Shown here piece by piece: positions 47,501-55,425 of a stretch of 64,000 nt of DNA. The stretch is from assembly GCF_000424985.1 (NCBI RefSeq), contig NZ_AUKX01000022.1:18489-82488 (forward strand), read 5' to 3'. How positions within the stretch are numbered: the stretch's first letter is position 1; the number at the start of each line of letters is the position of its first letter. The position numbers and the translations under genes were made by a program. This stretch comes from Arenibacter latericius DSM 15913. Its GTDB lineage: Bacteria; Bacteroidota; Bacteroidia; Flavobacteriales; Flavobacteriaceae. The notes beneath the pieces are model-generated. The model worked only from the letters and a program-made list of their open reading frames with translations. It had not been told where the DNA came from and searched no databases.

Positions 47501-47622
47501 TCACCAAGAAATTCATCCACCGGAATTTCCTGAGTAAACTCATTCTGTCTTAGCGTCTCAACCATGGAATCGTTCGGATTTAACTCCGCCTCACTTTTCC
47601 AATATTTTTTATTTGATGACAT
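44521..47622 (-). CDS. actB: alternative complex III subunit ActB (molybdopterin oxidoreductase-like plus Fe-S domain)
   Basis: Largest soluble subunit of the complex at the periplasmic face, carrying the Fe-S clusters. The 1033-residue product opens with the YWKSEAEL motif and a twin-arginine signal NRRDFLKYVGFSTAAASLAAC (RR at 52-53, lipobox-like Cys71), so it is exported folded. The middle (about 80-740) is a molybdopterin-oxidoreductase-like domain that in this family has no Mo cofactor. The C-terminal part (about 755-1033) has the ferredoxin sets CTGCGACVIACHAENN, CQHCNHAPCETVCP, CVGTRYCANNCPYK and CSMCIQK...CSAAC, giving four clusters. It starts 36 bases after actA. Confidence 0.95.
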   Translation of the reverse strand: MSSNKKYWKSEAELNPNDSMVETLRQNEFTQEIPVDEFLGDKETLASTSTNRRDFLKYVGFSTAAASLAACEGPVIKSIPYVVKPDEIIPGVANFYATTIADGYDFASVLVKTREGRPIKIENNLDAKVNGTANARVNASVLTMYDSTRLQGPLFNGEQVDWSDVDDAVIAKLNSLKGSSKKIALLTQTYASPSTSRLIAEFKEVYGNVDYVTYDAISEDAALTAFEAKYGERALADYDFEKADLIVSFAADFLGDWQGGGYDGGYSKGRIPKNGKMSRHVQLEANMSLSGANADKRVPLTPAQQKVALAYFYGKLSGASVSSGNLPESAKTALDAVASQVLKNKTNSVVVSGIDDVNAQAVVLAINEMLGSKAFDPSAPKYVRQGNKAALSALISDMKAGKVGALLMDGVNPAYTLANAAEFVEALQNVDLSLAFSASVTDTTESVQYVGASNHYLESWGDTQIKKGYYGLMQPTIKQLFDTRQFQTALLKWMGKDVSYYDYIRETWDNGILGGSDWNQALHDGVFVAKNEVVIGSEDVEGEAVKSVSIASALSSLSKAASEGMELTLYPKTGMGDGQQAGNPWLQEFPDPLTRVSWDNYVTVSKADAESLGLINDYSADGGLNGSYVTLNVDGTSLEGVPVIIQPGQAPGSIGLAFGYGKTVGMKSEMQTGVNAYVLYKNLSNVQNVTIEKASGKHQFASVQLHRTLMGRGDIIKETTLEIFNTKDAKEWNPKPVVSLDHQEVPATSVDLWDSFDRSIGHHFNLSIDLNACTGCGACVIACHAENNVPVVGKSEVRKSRDMHWLRIDRYYSSEDTFAEDITKKEEFDGLFGDKGSLGGFGELEDPSANPQVVFQPVMCQHCNHAPCETVCPVAATSHGRQGQNHMAYNRCVGTRYCANNCPYKVRRFNWFLYSDNDEFDYHMNNDLGKMVINPDVTVRSRGVMEKCSMCIQKTQKTILDAKRDGREIKDGEFQTACSAACGNGAMVFGDVNDKESKVSELKESDRMYHLLEYIGTRPNVFYHTKVRNTEEA

Positions 47623-47658
47623 ATTGATATATCTGAAATTAACTTGTAAATAGCTTGT

Positions 47659-48993
47659 TTAATAGTGACACTTACCACATTCTAATCCACCCATCTGGGC
47701 AGCAGTAAGCTTCTCAACCCCATACTTTTCAGAAAGCTCCGCATGAATCTTCTCATAATATGCATTACCTTCTATTTTAACATCTGTCTGCCTGTGACAA
47801 TCTATACACCAACCCATTGTTAAAGGAGAATGCTGCTCCATAATCTCCATCTCCTCAACAGGACCGTGACAAGTCTGACATTCAACACCAGCAACTGAAA
47901 CGTGCTGCGAGTGATTAAAGTAAGCGAAATCAGGAAGATTATGAACTCTTACCCACTCTACCGGCTTGGTCTCACCAGTATATCGCTGATTCTCCTCATC
48001 CCATCCTACAGCATCATACAACTTCTTAATCTCTCCAGTATAAAACTCATTTGTATATCCATTAGCAAGATCTTCTTGACTAGGTCCGTCAGGTCCGCCA
48101 GTATATTCATAGATAGACTCATGACAATTCATACAAAGATTTAAAGAAGGAATCCCTGCAGTCTTAGAAACTCTAGCAGAAGAGTGACAATATTTACACT
48201 CAATTTCGTTATCTCCGGCATGTATCTTATGCGAGTAATGAATTGGCTGAATTGGAGCGTACCCCTGATCTACACCTAATTGCATCATCCAACCATAAGC
48301 GTGGTATGCACCACCCAGGAAAAGAACTATAACGAAAACTATAACTAAGAACTGATTCTTAGCAAAAGCTTTCCATAACGGCAGTTTTTTCTCTCCCTCT
48401 TTATCTAACTCAACACCACTAGCCTTAGCAATCCTTCTTAAGGTTACATTTACCAAAACCAACATCATCACCAACAATGCTAAAATGGCAATTAAACCAC
48501 CAAGAATTATCTCATTAGAAATACCAGAACCAGCATTCCCTCCGGCAGCACCTGCAGCAGCCGCTGCAGCTCCTGCTCCTGCAGCAGGTTCCGCTGGCGG
48601 AGCATCGGTATACGCCAAAATATTATCGATATCCTCATCAGACAACATTGGGAACGGAGTCATCATCGCTTGATTATACTCATTGTAGACCTTCACAGCA
48701 TCTGGATCTCCAGCTTTAATTAGAGCAGAGCTATTTCTAATCCACTTATACAACCAATCCCTGTCATACTTTTCACCAACCCCTGCCAATGGCGGACCGG
48801 TCATTTTTCTCGTCAAGGAGTGACAAGCCGCACAATCCTGATTAAACAATTGCTTGCCCTTAGCGGCATCAGCTTCACCTGCGGAGACCTCCGCAGCCTC
48901 TTGCGCAAAAAGTGAATTTGAAATCAGCAGTAAACCTATCAGACTGACACCTAAAACCTTAGAAATTAGATTGCGGTATGGAACCTTTTTCAT
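47659..48993 (-). CDS. actA: alternative complex III subunit ActA, multihaem cytochrome c
   Basis: Haem-wire subunit of alternative complex III. The ATG at 48993 gives 444 residues and opens a signal helix (SKVLGVSLIGLLLISNSLFAQ); an in-frame start at 49014 adds seven residues. The N-terminal third is a monohaem cytochrome c domain (CAACHSLTRKMTGPPL), followed by an Ala/Gly-rich linker (about residues 140-165), a membrane helix, and a pentahaem domain with CKYCH, CMNCH, CQTCH, CIDCH and CGKCH. So six CxxCH sites in all: the usual pentahaem ActA with an extra cytochrome c domain fused in front. First gene of the operon. Confidence 0.94.
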   Translation of the reverse strand: MKKVPYRNLISKVLGVSLIGLLLISNSLFAQEAAEVSAGEADAAKGKQLFNQDCAACHSLTRKMTGPPLAGVGEKYDRDWLYKWIRNSSALIKAGDPDAVKVYNEYNQAMMTPFPMLSDEDIDNILAYTDAPPAEPAAGAGAAAAAAGAAGGNAGSGISNEIILGGLIAILALLVMMLVLVNVTLRRIAKASGVELDKEGEKKLPLWKAFAKNQFLVIVFVIVLFLGGAYHAYGWMMQLGVDQGYAPIQPIHYSHKIHAGDNEIECKYCHSSARVSKTAGIPSLNLCMNCHESIYEYTGGPDGPSQEDLANGYTNEFYTGEIKKLYDAVGWDEENQRYTGETKPVEWVRVHNLPDFAYFNHSQHVSVAGVECQTCHGPVEEMEIMEQHSPLTMGWCIDCHRQTDVKIEGNAYYEKIHAELSEKYGVEKLTAAQMGGLECGKCHY

Positions 48994-49077
48994 ATTAATT
49001 AATATTTCTATCAAAAGTTTGGCACGGTATTTACTCCATTATTAATTGAAGTTTCTAACCCTCGCTCAATTTGGAAG

Positions 49078-49085
49078 CAAAAATA
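49078..49085 (-). promoter_or_regulatory. probable -7 box of the act-cta operon
   Basis: Minus strand reads TATTTTTG, an exact TAnnTTTG match, about 85 bases before the actA ATG. The -33 TTG is not evident. The region is also the only long gap ahead of the eight-gene operon. Confidence 0.5.
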
Positions 49086-49184
49086 CACAATAGACTTTAT
49101 TTGGGAAATGTTAAGGACACCATAACGACTAATTTATACCCGTTCTAAATAACAATAAAATCTTTAGGTTGATTCTTAATAAAT

Positions 49185-49192
49185 TACCTTTG
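49185..49192 (+). promoter_or_regulatory. probable -7 box of the SPOR protein gene
   Basis: TACCTTTG matches TAnnTTTG 30 bases before the ATG at 49223. A TTG at 49169-49171 is only 13 bases upstream, too close for a standard -33 element. Confidence 0.45.
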
Positions 49193-49222
49193 CAAAGCAA
49201 TAATTATGTAATATTAAATCAT

Positions 49223-49594
49223 ATGAAAAACACTTGTTTATTTATAGTTATAGCCTTTTCCGCGATAATCTGTTCTGCTCAGCAAGGCAATGTCAATATT
49301 CAGCAAGACAATAAAATCACTCAATTACTGAATATCTATAAGGATATTAACGAAAACACTAACTACTACCGTATTCAAGTAGGGTTTGGATCGCACCAAG
49401 AGGCTCAGAATTTAAAAGCAAAGGTAGATCTAGACTTTCCTGATTGGCCCACAAAAATAGATTTCGAATCTCCAAGTTACCGCGTTAGGATTGGCAACTT
49501 CAGAACACTATTAGAAGGAGAAAGAAAACTTATAGAGGTCAGGCAAAAATATCCGAGCGCAATGCTCTTAAAACCAGAAAAAACGACCAATTAG
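49223..49594 (+). CDS. SPOR-domain secreted protein
   Basis: Probably binds denuded peptidoglycan glycan chains in the periplasm. The ATG at 49223 starts a clean signal peptide (MKNTCLFIVIAFSAIICSAQ); an earlier in-frame start at 49169 adds 18 residues unlike a leader. The 123-residue product has a short linker and a SPOR domain at about residues 45-118 (YYRIQVGFGSHQEAQNLKAK, WPTKIDFESPSYRVRIGNF and ERKLIEVRQKYPSAMLL). It is divergent from actA and ends in a strong terminator that begins in its last codons. Partner proteins are unknown. Confidence 0.9.
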   Translation: MKNTCLFIVIAFSAIICSAQQGNVNIQQDNKITQLLNIYKDINENTNYYRIQVGFGSHQEAQNLKAKVDLDFPDWPTKIDFESPSYRVRIGNFRTLLEGERKLIEVRQKYPSAMLLKPEKTTN

Positions 49595-49607
49595 GTCGTT
49601 TTTTTAT
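49578..49607 (+). terminator. intrinsic terminator overlapping the SPOR gene stop codon
   Basis: Stem AAACGACC / GGTCGTTT with a 5-base loop that includes most of the stop codon, followed by nine T with one A interruption. Confidence 0.88.
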
Positions 49608-50282
49608 TTTCACCCCTCTTCCTTAAAAGGAATATCACCTTCCCTACAGTCAAAACAACAAGAATAAGTCCTTATTTCTAGATTTTCTACAACTACCTAA
49701 TTACCCACTCTAGACAAGTTGCTTATTAGTCATAAGCTGCCATACTAAAGATACAATTCACAAACACCCACTACCCTTTACTAGCTATCCGAACAATATA
49801 TTGTCATTTCCCATGCTTATCCAATTACAAAAAAAACATCCCTTCCAAGGTATTTTTTTTGAAGGACATCTAATAAAGTGGCAAGGACTATTTGAGGAAT
49901 ATAAGCATACTCAGTTGCAGAAAACACTAATTAGCACGTTAGTCAGAGATGCCATTGTTAAAACAAATAAAAGAGAAATAGCACTTAAACCACCCTTTAA
50001 TTTTTTCACTGCCTAATACCCACCTTTCCGCTGCAATATTGAATAATAAAAGATATGAATACCGCTAAAATTCATTTAGAACAAATAAGCTCTCTTAAGA
50101 AAATGAAGACGTATTATGGGGAGAAGAAACCCTAAAATCCATATAAAATTAGGTTTACACATAACCCTAATTAACTAAGCCCTTCACATTAGATAGAACA
50201 ATTAGCAACCCTTTATAATCGATTAGAAACAACCCTACTTAATTCATGCATCAAAACAAAAAGAGTATTAAAATGACCTCAT
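49608..50282. other. 675-base gap with little content
   Basis: Between the SPOR gene terminator and the infB terminator. The plus strand has one 67-codon open frame (49813-50016) and a second of 26 codons from an ATG at 50055; neither has a recognisable family. No repeat, promoter match or RNA gene was seen. It may be decayed coding sequence. Confidence 0.5.
49813..50016 (+). CDS. doubtful small open frame, 67 residues
   Basis: Not recognised and perhaps not a gene. From the ATG at 49813 it reads MLIQLQKKHPFQGIFFEG and ends LKPPFNFFTA; the middle (FEEYKHTQLQKTLISTLV) is helical and basic. Composition is compatible with a real short protein, but there is no signal peptide, no clear ribosome binding signal, and it sits alone in a gap. 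It could be the remnant of a longer gene. Confidence 0.25.
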   Translation: MLIQLQKKHPFQGIFFEGHLIKWQGLFEEYKHTQLQKTLISTLVRDAIVKTNKREIALKPPFNFFTA

Positions 50283-50323
50283 AAAAAAACCCCGAACCTC
50301 AAATTAATGAGCCTCGGGGTTTA
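50283..50323 (-). terminator. intrinsic terminator of the rimP-nusA-infB operon
   Basis: Outer stem AAACCCCGA / TCGGGGTTT (50287-50295 with 50314-50322) with an inner CTC/GAG pairing; on the minus strand it ends in GTTTTTTTAT. It is 22 bases past the infB stop. Confidence 0.85.
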
Positions 50324-50344
50324 TTATATTCTAAGCAAATCCGT

Positions 50345-53245
50345 CTATTTCAGTTTCTTCTTAACTGCAACTTCCTGGAATGCTTCTACTATATCTAACT
50401 CTTGGATATCATTGTAATTCTTAATCTGTAATCCACAGTCATATCCTTTAGAAACCTCTCTAACATCATCCTTAAACCTCTTAAGAGATGCTAGTTCACC
50501 AGTATAAATAACCACTCCATCTCTAATTAATCTAATATTAGAATTTCTAAAGATTTTACCGTTAGTCACCATACAACCAGCAATGGTTCCGACTTTAGAG
50601 ATTTTGAAAGTCTCTCTTATTTCCGCAGTACCAGTAATCTCTTCCTTCATCTCTGGAGAAAGCATACCTTCCATTGCATCTTTAAGATCATCTATTGCAT
50701 CATAGATAATAGAGTACATCCTAATATCAATCTCTTCCTTATCTGCTAACACTCTAGCATTACCCATTGGCCTTACATTAAATCCAATGATAATAGCATC
50801 TGAAGCAGAAGCCAGCAACACATCGGACTCCGTAATAGCACCTACGGCTTTATAAATAATATTTACTTGAATCTCGTCAGTAGATAAATTCTGGAAGGAA
50901 TCCGTTAATGCCTCAACAGAACCATCCACATCCCCTTTAAGGATAATGTTAAGCTCCTTAAACTCACCAAGGGCAATTCTTCTTCCAATTTCATCCAAAG
51001 TAATATGACGCTGCGTCCTAACAGACTGCTCTCTTTGCAATTGAGATCGTTTAGTAGCAATTTGCTTAGCTTCACGCTCATCCTCAAGCACATTAAATTT
51101 ATCACCTGCCTGTGGCGCTCCATCTAAACCAAGGATTGAGATTGGCCTAGAAGGACCTACCTCTGTCACCAAATTACCTCGCTCATCTTGCATAGCTTTA
51201 ATCTTACCACTACAAGTACCAGCAAGCACATAATCACCAATCTTAAGAGTACCTGTCTGCACAAGAACTGTAGACACATATCCTCTACCTTTATCTAAGA
51301 AGGCTTCTACTACTGTACCAGAGGCCAATCTATTTGGATTCGCTTTTAATTCTAAAAGCTCTGCTTCCAACAACACCTTTTCCAATAATTCTTTTATCCC
51401 AGCTCCTGTTTTAGCAGAAATTTCTTGAGATTGTATTTTACCTCCCCAATCTTCTACTAACAGGTTCATCTGAGCAAGTCCATCTTTAATTTTCTCAGGG
51501 TTAGCTGTTGGCTTATCCACTTTGTTTATAGCAAAAACAATTGGCACTCCTGCCGCTTGAGCATGACTAATAGCCTCTTTCGTTTGTGGCATTATAGCAT
51601 CATCGGCAGCAATAACTATAATTGCGATATCCGTTACTTGAGCACCACGTGCACGCATTGCCGTAAAGGCCTCGTGACCCGGTGTATCTAAAAACGAAAT
51701 CTTTTGCTTATTCTCTAATGTTACCGCATAAGCTCCGATGTGCTGGGTAATCCCCCCACTCTCACCAGCAATAACATTTTCTTTTCTAATATAATCTAAT
51801 AAAGATGTTTTTCCGTGATCCACATGCCCCATTACAGTAACAATTGGTGCTCTTGGCTCCAAATCTTCTGGCGCATCCACCTCTTCTTCTATAGTCTCCT
51901 CTAGATCTGCAGTTACAAATTCTACCTCATATCCAAATTCATCTGCAACAATAGATAAGGTTTCCGCATCCAATCGTTGATTCATGGTAACCATGATACC
52001 CAAGGACATACAAGCAGAAATCACCTTTGTAGTAGGAACATTCATCATGGTAGCCATCTCACTAGCGGTCACAAACTCTGTAACCTTAAGGATTTTGCTA
52101 TCCAATTCTTGTTGCTCCAGATCTTTCTCTGTTTGCTGACGGTGTTGCTCCCTTTTATCTCTTCTATATCTAGCCGCGGTTCTACCCTTCCTAGATTTAC
52201 CTTGAAGTTTTTCTAAGGTCTCACGCACTTGTTTTTGCACATCTTCTTCAGTAGGCTCGGCCTTAACTGGTGCATTAAAACGTTGCCCTGAACCTTTTTT
52301 AGCAGCTGCTCCTCTACCTCTTCCGGCAGCGGGTGAGCGCCTTGTATCCGTTCCTGGTTTAGCAACAATTCTTTTACGTCTCTTTCTCTTATCTCCAGCC
52401 TCACCAGATTTAGCAGTCTCTTTTTTCTTCTTCGGTCTTTCGAACTTGGTAAGATCTATCTTATCTCCCATAATCTTAGGACCTGAAAGCTTCTGATATT
52501 GCGTCTGAATCACTTCACTTTCTGGTGCAGATTCTCCTTCAGCTGGCTTTTTATCCTCTTGTTTTGCAGGAGCTACCTCCTTAGGCTTTTCTACCTTAGG
52601 CTCTTCTTTCTTAGCTACTGGCGCTTCCTTAACTGCAGGTTTCTCTACCTTTTTAGGAGCTGCGTCTTTTTTAGAAGCCACTTCTTTCTTAGGCTCTTTT
52701 TTAGGTTCTTCAACCTTTTTAGGAGCCTCTTCCTTTTTAGGAGGTACTTCTTTTTTATCGGCCTCAACTTTTGGTTGTTCAACCACTTTTTCTGGTGCCT
52801 TCTCAGCTGGCTTTTCAGCTTTCACTTCTGGCTCTTTCTCAGGTGCTTTTTCAGCAGCTTTGTCAGCTTCTTTTGCCCCTGAATCCAAGTTAATCTTACC
52901 CACGGTCTTCAACCCTGGGAGATCAGCTTTAGCCTTAATAACACTCTCTCTTTCCGCCCTTTTCTCCCTAGCGAGTCTCTTCTCTTCTTGCTCTTTTTCT
53001 AACTGTAATCGCAAGGCCTCCTTCTCCTTTCGCTTCTCTTCCCCAACTTCTTTGGACGCAACTTTCTTGCTCATATCCGTCTGGAATTCATCCAATAGAA
53101 CTCGATATACCTCGTTGGATATCTTGGTAGTAGGCCTAGCATCAATATTATGCCCCTTGGAACCGAGAAAATCTACCGCACGGTCCAATGAAATATTAAG
53201 TTCTCTTAGGACTTTATTAAGCCTTATAGTTGCATTCTCTGCCAT
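50345..53245 (-). CDS. infB: translation initiation factor IF-2
   Basis: GTPase that places initiator tRNA on the 30S subunit. The 966-residue product has an N-terminal IF2N domain (about residues 1-55, [21 protein letters not shown]), a long Lys/Glu/Pro/Ala-rich linker (about 60-290), a second IF2N domain (about 390-440), then the G domain with [22 protein letters not shown] and SAKTG, and domains II-IV. The long charged linker is usual in Bacteroidota. It follows nusA by 44 bases in the standard rimP-nusA-infB order. Secure. Confidence 0.98.
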   Translation of the reverse strand: MAENATIRLNKVLRELNISLDRAVDFLGSKGHNIDARPTTKISNEVYRVLLDEFQTDMSKKVASKEVGEEKRKEKEALRLQLEKEQEEKRLAREKRAERESVIKAKADLPGLKTVGKINLDSGAKEADKAAEKAPEKEPEVKAEKPAEKAPEKVVEQPKVEADKKEVPPKKEEAPKKVEEPKKEPKKEVASKKDAAPKKVEKPAVKEAPVAKKEEPKVEKPKEVAPAKQEDKKPAEGESAPESEVIQTQYQKLSGPKIMGDKIDLTKFERPKKKKETAKSGEAGDKRKRRKRIVAKPGTDTRRSPAAGRGRGAAAKKGSGQRFNAPVKAEPTEEDVQKQVRETLEKLQGKSRKGRTAARYRRDKREQHRQQTEKDLEQQELDSKILKVTEFVTASEMATMMNVPTTKVISACMSLGIMVTMNQRLDAETLSIVADEFGYEVEFVTADLEETIEEEVDAPEDLEPRAPIVTVMGHVDHGKTSLLDYIRKENVIAGESGGITQHIGAYAVTLENKQKISFLDTPGHEAFTAMRARGAQVTDIAIIVIAADDAIMPQTKEAISHAQAAGVPIVFAINKVDKPTANPEKIKDGLAQMNLLVEDWGGKIQSQEISAKTGAGIKELLEKVLLEAELLELKANPNRLASGTVVEAFLDKGRGYVSTVLVQTGTLKIGDYVLAGTCSGKIKAMQDERGNLVTEVGPSRPISILGLDGAPQAGDKFNVLEDEREAKQIATKRSQLQREQSVRTQRHITLDEIGRRIALGEFKELNIILKGDVDGSVEALTDSFQNLSTDEIQVNIIYKAVGAITESDVLLASASDAIIIGFNVRPMGNARVLADKEEIDIRMYSIIYDAIDDLKDAMEGMLSPEMKEEITGTAEIRETFKISKVGTIAGCMVTNGKIFRNSNIRLIRDGVVIYTGELASLKRFKDDVREVSKGYDCGLQIKNYNDIQELDIVEAFQEVAVKKKLK

Positions 53246-53289
53246 AAATATTTAATTCCTATTCTTGTAATTTATTGCTAATATATAGT

Positions 53290-54522
53290 TTAATCTTCTA
53301 ATTCCTCTTTTAGAATACGGACAACTTCTAAAATTGTCTCTTCTTCTAAATCGGTCCTTTTAATCAAATCTCCAACTTCCTGCTCTAAAACACTTCTTGC
53401 AGTATCCATCCCGATTCTCTTGAACTCCTCTATTACCCAAGCTTCAATTTCATCAGAAAACTCGGTAAGCTCTACATCTTCTTCCACCCCTTCACGGAAT
53501 ACATCTATCTCATAGCCAGTTAATTGACCAGCCAACCTAATATTATGACCACCTCTACCAATAGCCTTTGAAACTTCCTCAGGCCTAAGAAATACTTGAG
53601 CTGTCATTTTCTCATCATTCAATTTAACCGATGAAACCCTTGCCGGACTTAACGCCCTAGTAACTAAAAGTTGTGGATTACTGGTCCAATTGATAACATC
53701 TATATTTTCATTTCCAAGTTCACGTACAATTCCGTGAATCCTAGAACCTTTCATTCCAACACAAGCTCCTACAGGATCTATACGATCATCATAAGAATCT
53801 ACAGCTACCTTCGCTTTATCACCAGGAATTCTAACTGCTTTCTTAATGGTAATTAATCCATCATACACTTCGGGAATTTCCTGGAAGAACAACTGCTCCA
53901 AGAACAACGGAGAAGTTCTAGACATGATAATAGTTGGCTTATTACCTTTAAGCTCTACACTTTCTATTATCCCTCTTACATTATCTCCTTTCCTAAAAAA
54001 GTCTGATGGTATCTGCTTATCTTTTGGCAAGATAATCTCATTTCCTTCATCATCCAAAAGTATAATAGCCTTATGTCTGATATGGTGCACTTCAGCAGTA
54101 TAAATCTCACCTTCAAGATCCTTAAACTGTTTGTAAATAGTTGTATTATCATGCTCGTGGATCTTAGAAATAAGATTTTGTCTTAGCGCCAAAATTGCTC
54201 TTCTTCCCAAGTCTATTAATTTCACTTCCTCGGACACATCTTCCCCAACCTCAAAATCGGGTTCTATTTTACGAGCTTCTGATAGAGAAATTTCTTCATT
54301 AGGATCTTCAACCTCACCATCAAGAACCACCACCCTATTTCTCCATATCTCTAAATCTCCCTTGTCCGGATTTATAATAATATCAAAATTATCATCAGAA
54401 CCAAATTTTTTCTTCAATGCGTTTCTAAACACATCTTCCAAAATCGCCATTAGCGTTACCCTGTCTATGAATTTATCATCTTTAAATTCCGAGAAAGATT
54501 CGATTAGCGCAATATTTTCCAT
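53290..54522 (-). CDS. nusA: transcription termination/antitermination protein NusA
   Basis: RNA polymerase-binding factor that affects pausing, termination and antitermination. The 410-residue product has the N-terminal polymerase-binding domain (MENIALIESFSEFKDDKFIDRVTL), S1 domain (about 130-200), KH1 (VDSYDDRIDPVGACVGMKGSRIHGI) and KH2 (RPEEVSKAIGRGGHNIRLAGQL). It lacks the two acidic repeats of E. coli NusA, as is normal outside Gammaproteobacteria, but ends with a short acidic tail. It begins 12 bases after rimP. Because the operon leader has a terminator-like hairpin, autoregulation by NusA is a possibility, not shown. Confidence 0.97.
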   Translation of the reverse strand: MENIALIESFSEFKDDKFIDRVTLMAILEDVFRNALKKKFGSDDNFDIIINPDKGDLEIWRNRVVVLDGEVEDPNEEISLSEARKIEPDFEVGEDVSEEVKLIDLGRRAILALRQNLISKIHEHDNTTIYKQFKDLEGEIYTAEVHHIRHKAIILLDDEGNEIILPKDKQIPSDFFRKGDNVRGIIESVELKGNKPTIIMSRTSPLFLEQLFFQEIPEVYDGLITIKKAVRIPGDKAKVAVDSYDDRIDPVGACVGMKGSRIHGIVRELGNENIDVINWTSNPQLLVTRALSPARVSSVKLNDEKMTAQVFLRPEEVSKAIGRGGHNIRLAGQLTGYEIDVFREGVEEDVELTEFSDEIEAWVIEEFKRIGMDTARSVLEQEVGDLIKRTDLEEETILEVVRILKEELED

Positions 54523-54534
54523 TTTGACCTACAA

Positions 54535-54996
54535 TTAGAATTTTAATACAACTTTAGCTTCTTTAATATCAGAATATGCGATTTCTCGCTTTTTCTGAAC
54601 GGTAATTTTCCCTTTACCCACGGGTTTAGGCTCTCTAACCTTCCACTCCAAGGTAATACTGTCTTCCGTGACTTCCGTCAACTTACCCTCCAACTCTTCA
54701 TCTTGGGTTTTCACCTCCAACTTCCTTCCAACATTCTTTTTATACTGCCTGGGGATTTTAAGGGGTGATGCTGCACCGGCTGATGCCACTTCCAAGGAAA
54801 AGTCTTCCTCTTCCCTATCTAGGTTATGTTCTATAGCCCTGCTAACGTTTATACAATCTTGTAGCGTTACTCCATGATCACCATCTAAGACGACCTTTAT
54901 CTTATTATCTGCACCTATTGAAAAATCCAACAAAAAAAGTGATTTATTTTCCTCTAAGGCCGACTCTAAAAGTGTAGTTACTTTTTCCTTCAACAT
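54535..54996 (-). CDS. rimP: ribosome maturation factor RimP
   Basis: Assembly factor for the 30S subunit. The ATG at 54996 (153 residues) is the family start (MLKEKVTTLLESALEENKSLFLLDF); a longer frame from 55035 adds 13 residues that do not fit. The first domain has GDHGVTLQDCINVSRAIEHNLD and SLEVASAGAASPL, and the second is an SH3-like barrel (VGRKLEVKTQDEELEGKLTEV). It is the first gene of the operon, with a leader of about 175 bases behind a good promoter. Secure. Confidence 0.96.
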   Translation of the reverse strand: MLKEKVTTLLESALEENKSLFLLDFSIGADNKIKVVLDGDHGVTLQDCINVSRAIEHNLDREEEDFSLEVASAGAASPLKIPRQYKKNVGRKLEVKTQDEELEGKLTEVTEDSITLEWKVREPKPVGKGKITVQKKREIAYSDIKEAKVVLKF

Positions 54997-55128
54997 AATT
55001 TCTCTCTTAGCGATAGCTTCTGCCAATATAAGCAATACACTTTTGGTAATATCCGCCGTAATTGGAGACTGCTAAAACTTATTTAAACCGGTCTAAAAAA
55101 CCATCCATCCAAAATATCAGTAATAAAA

Positions 55129-55149
55129 GAGGGGACAAATTGTCCCCTC
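55129..55149 (-). promoter_or_regulatory. terminator-like hairpin in the rimP-nusA-infB leader
   Basis: Perfect 9-base stem GAGGGGACA / TGTCCCCTC around a 3-base loop; on the minus strand the second arm is followed by TTTTATT. It begins about 22 bases after the predicted transcription start and 133 bases before the rimP ATG, so it is placed like a leader attenuator. It could also be the terminator of the hexosaminidase gene, though that ends 277 bases upstream. Confidence 0.65.
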
Positions 55150-55177
55150 ATGAATACGAAATATTCTTTCAGCTCTG

Positions 55178-55206
55178 CAAATATACAATTTTTTTATATT
55201 CCGCAA
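55178..55206 (-). promoter_or_regulatory. Bacteroidota-type promoter of rimP-nusA-infB
   Basis: Minus strand: TTG (55204-55206), 18-base spacer, TATATTTG (55178-55185), an exact -7 match. Predicted start near 55171. The rest of the gap up to the hexosaminidase stop (55207-55425) holds nothing I can name. Confidence 0.65.
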
Positions 55207-55425
55207 CAACCTAAATCATTTATTCTAAAAAAGATACCTGAATTCTAACTGCTTATGCATTTACTACACACTCTAATAGCTATTCATATTTCTGATATTA
55301 AAAAATTGCAAAATCCTTAGACTCTACTGTGTTGCAGCATTTATTAATTGGCATTAAAATTACTTCCCAAATTCTCGAAATAAAAAGTCCACAGTTACAC
55401 CCTAACTCCTTTAACCTTCTTAGCA

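Noticed and set aside
44521..47622. ActB considered as a true molybdoenzyme catalytic subunit
   Set aside because: Gene order actA-actF and the fused four-cluster ferredoxin domain identify it as the alternative complex III subunit, which is not expected to bind molybdenum.
52499..52882. Phe/Arg/Leu-rich open frame on the plus strand opposite infB
   Set aside because: Antisense shadow of the Lys/Glu/Pro-rich linker of IF-2; low-complexity composition explains the open frame.
51800..52900. Apparent tandem DNA repeats in the infB linker
   Set aside because: Caused by repeated KEE/PKK/EKP codons in a normal IF-2 linker, not an independent repeat array.
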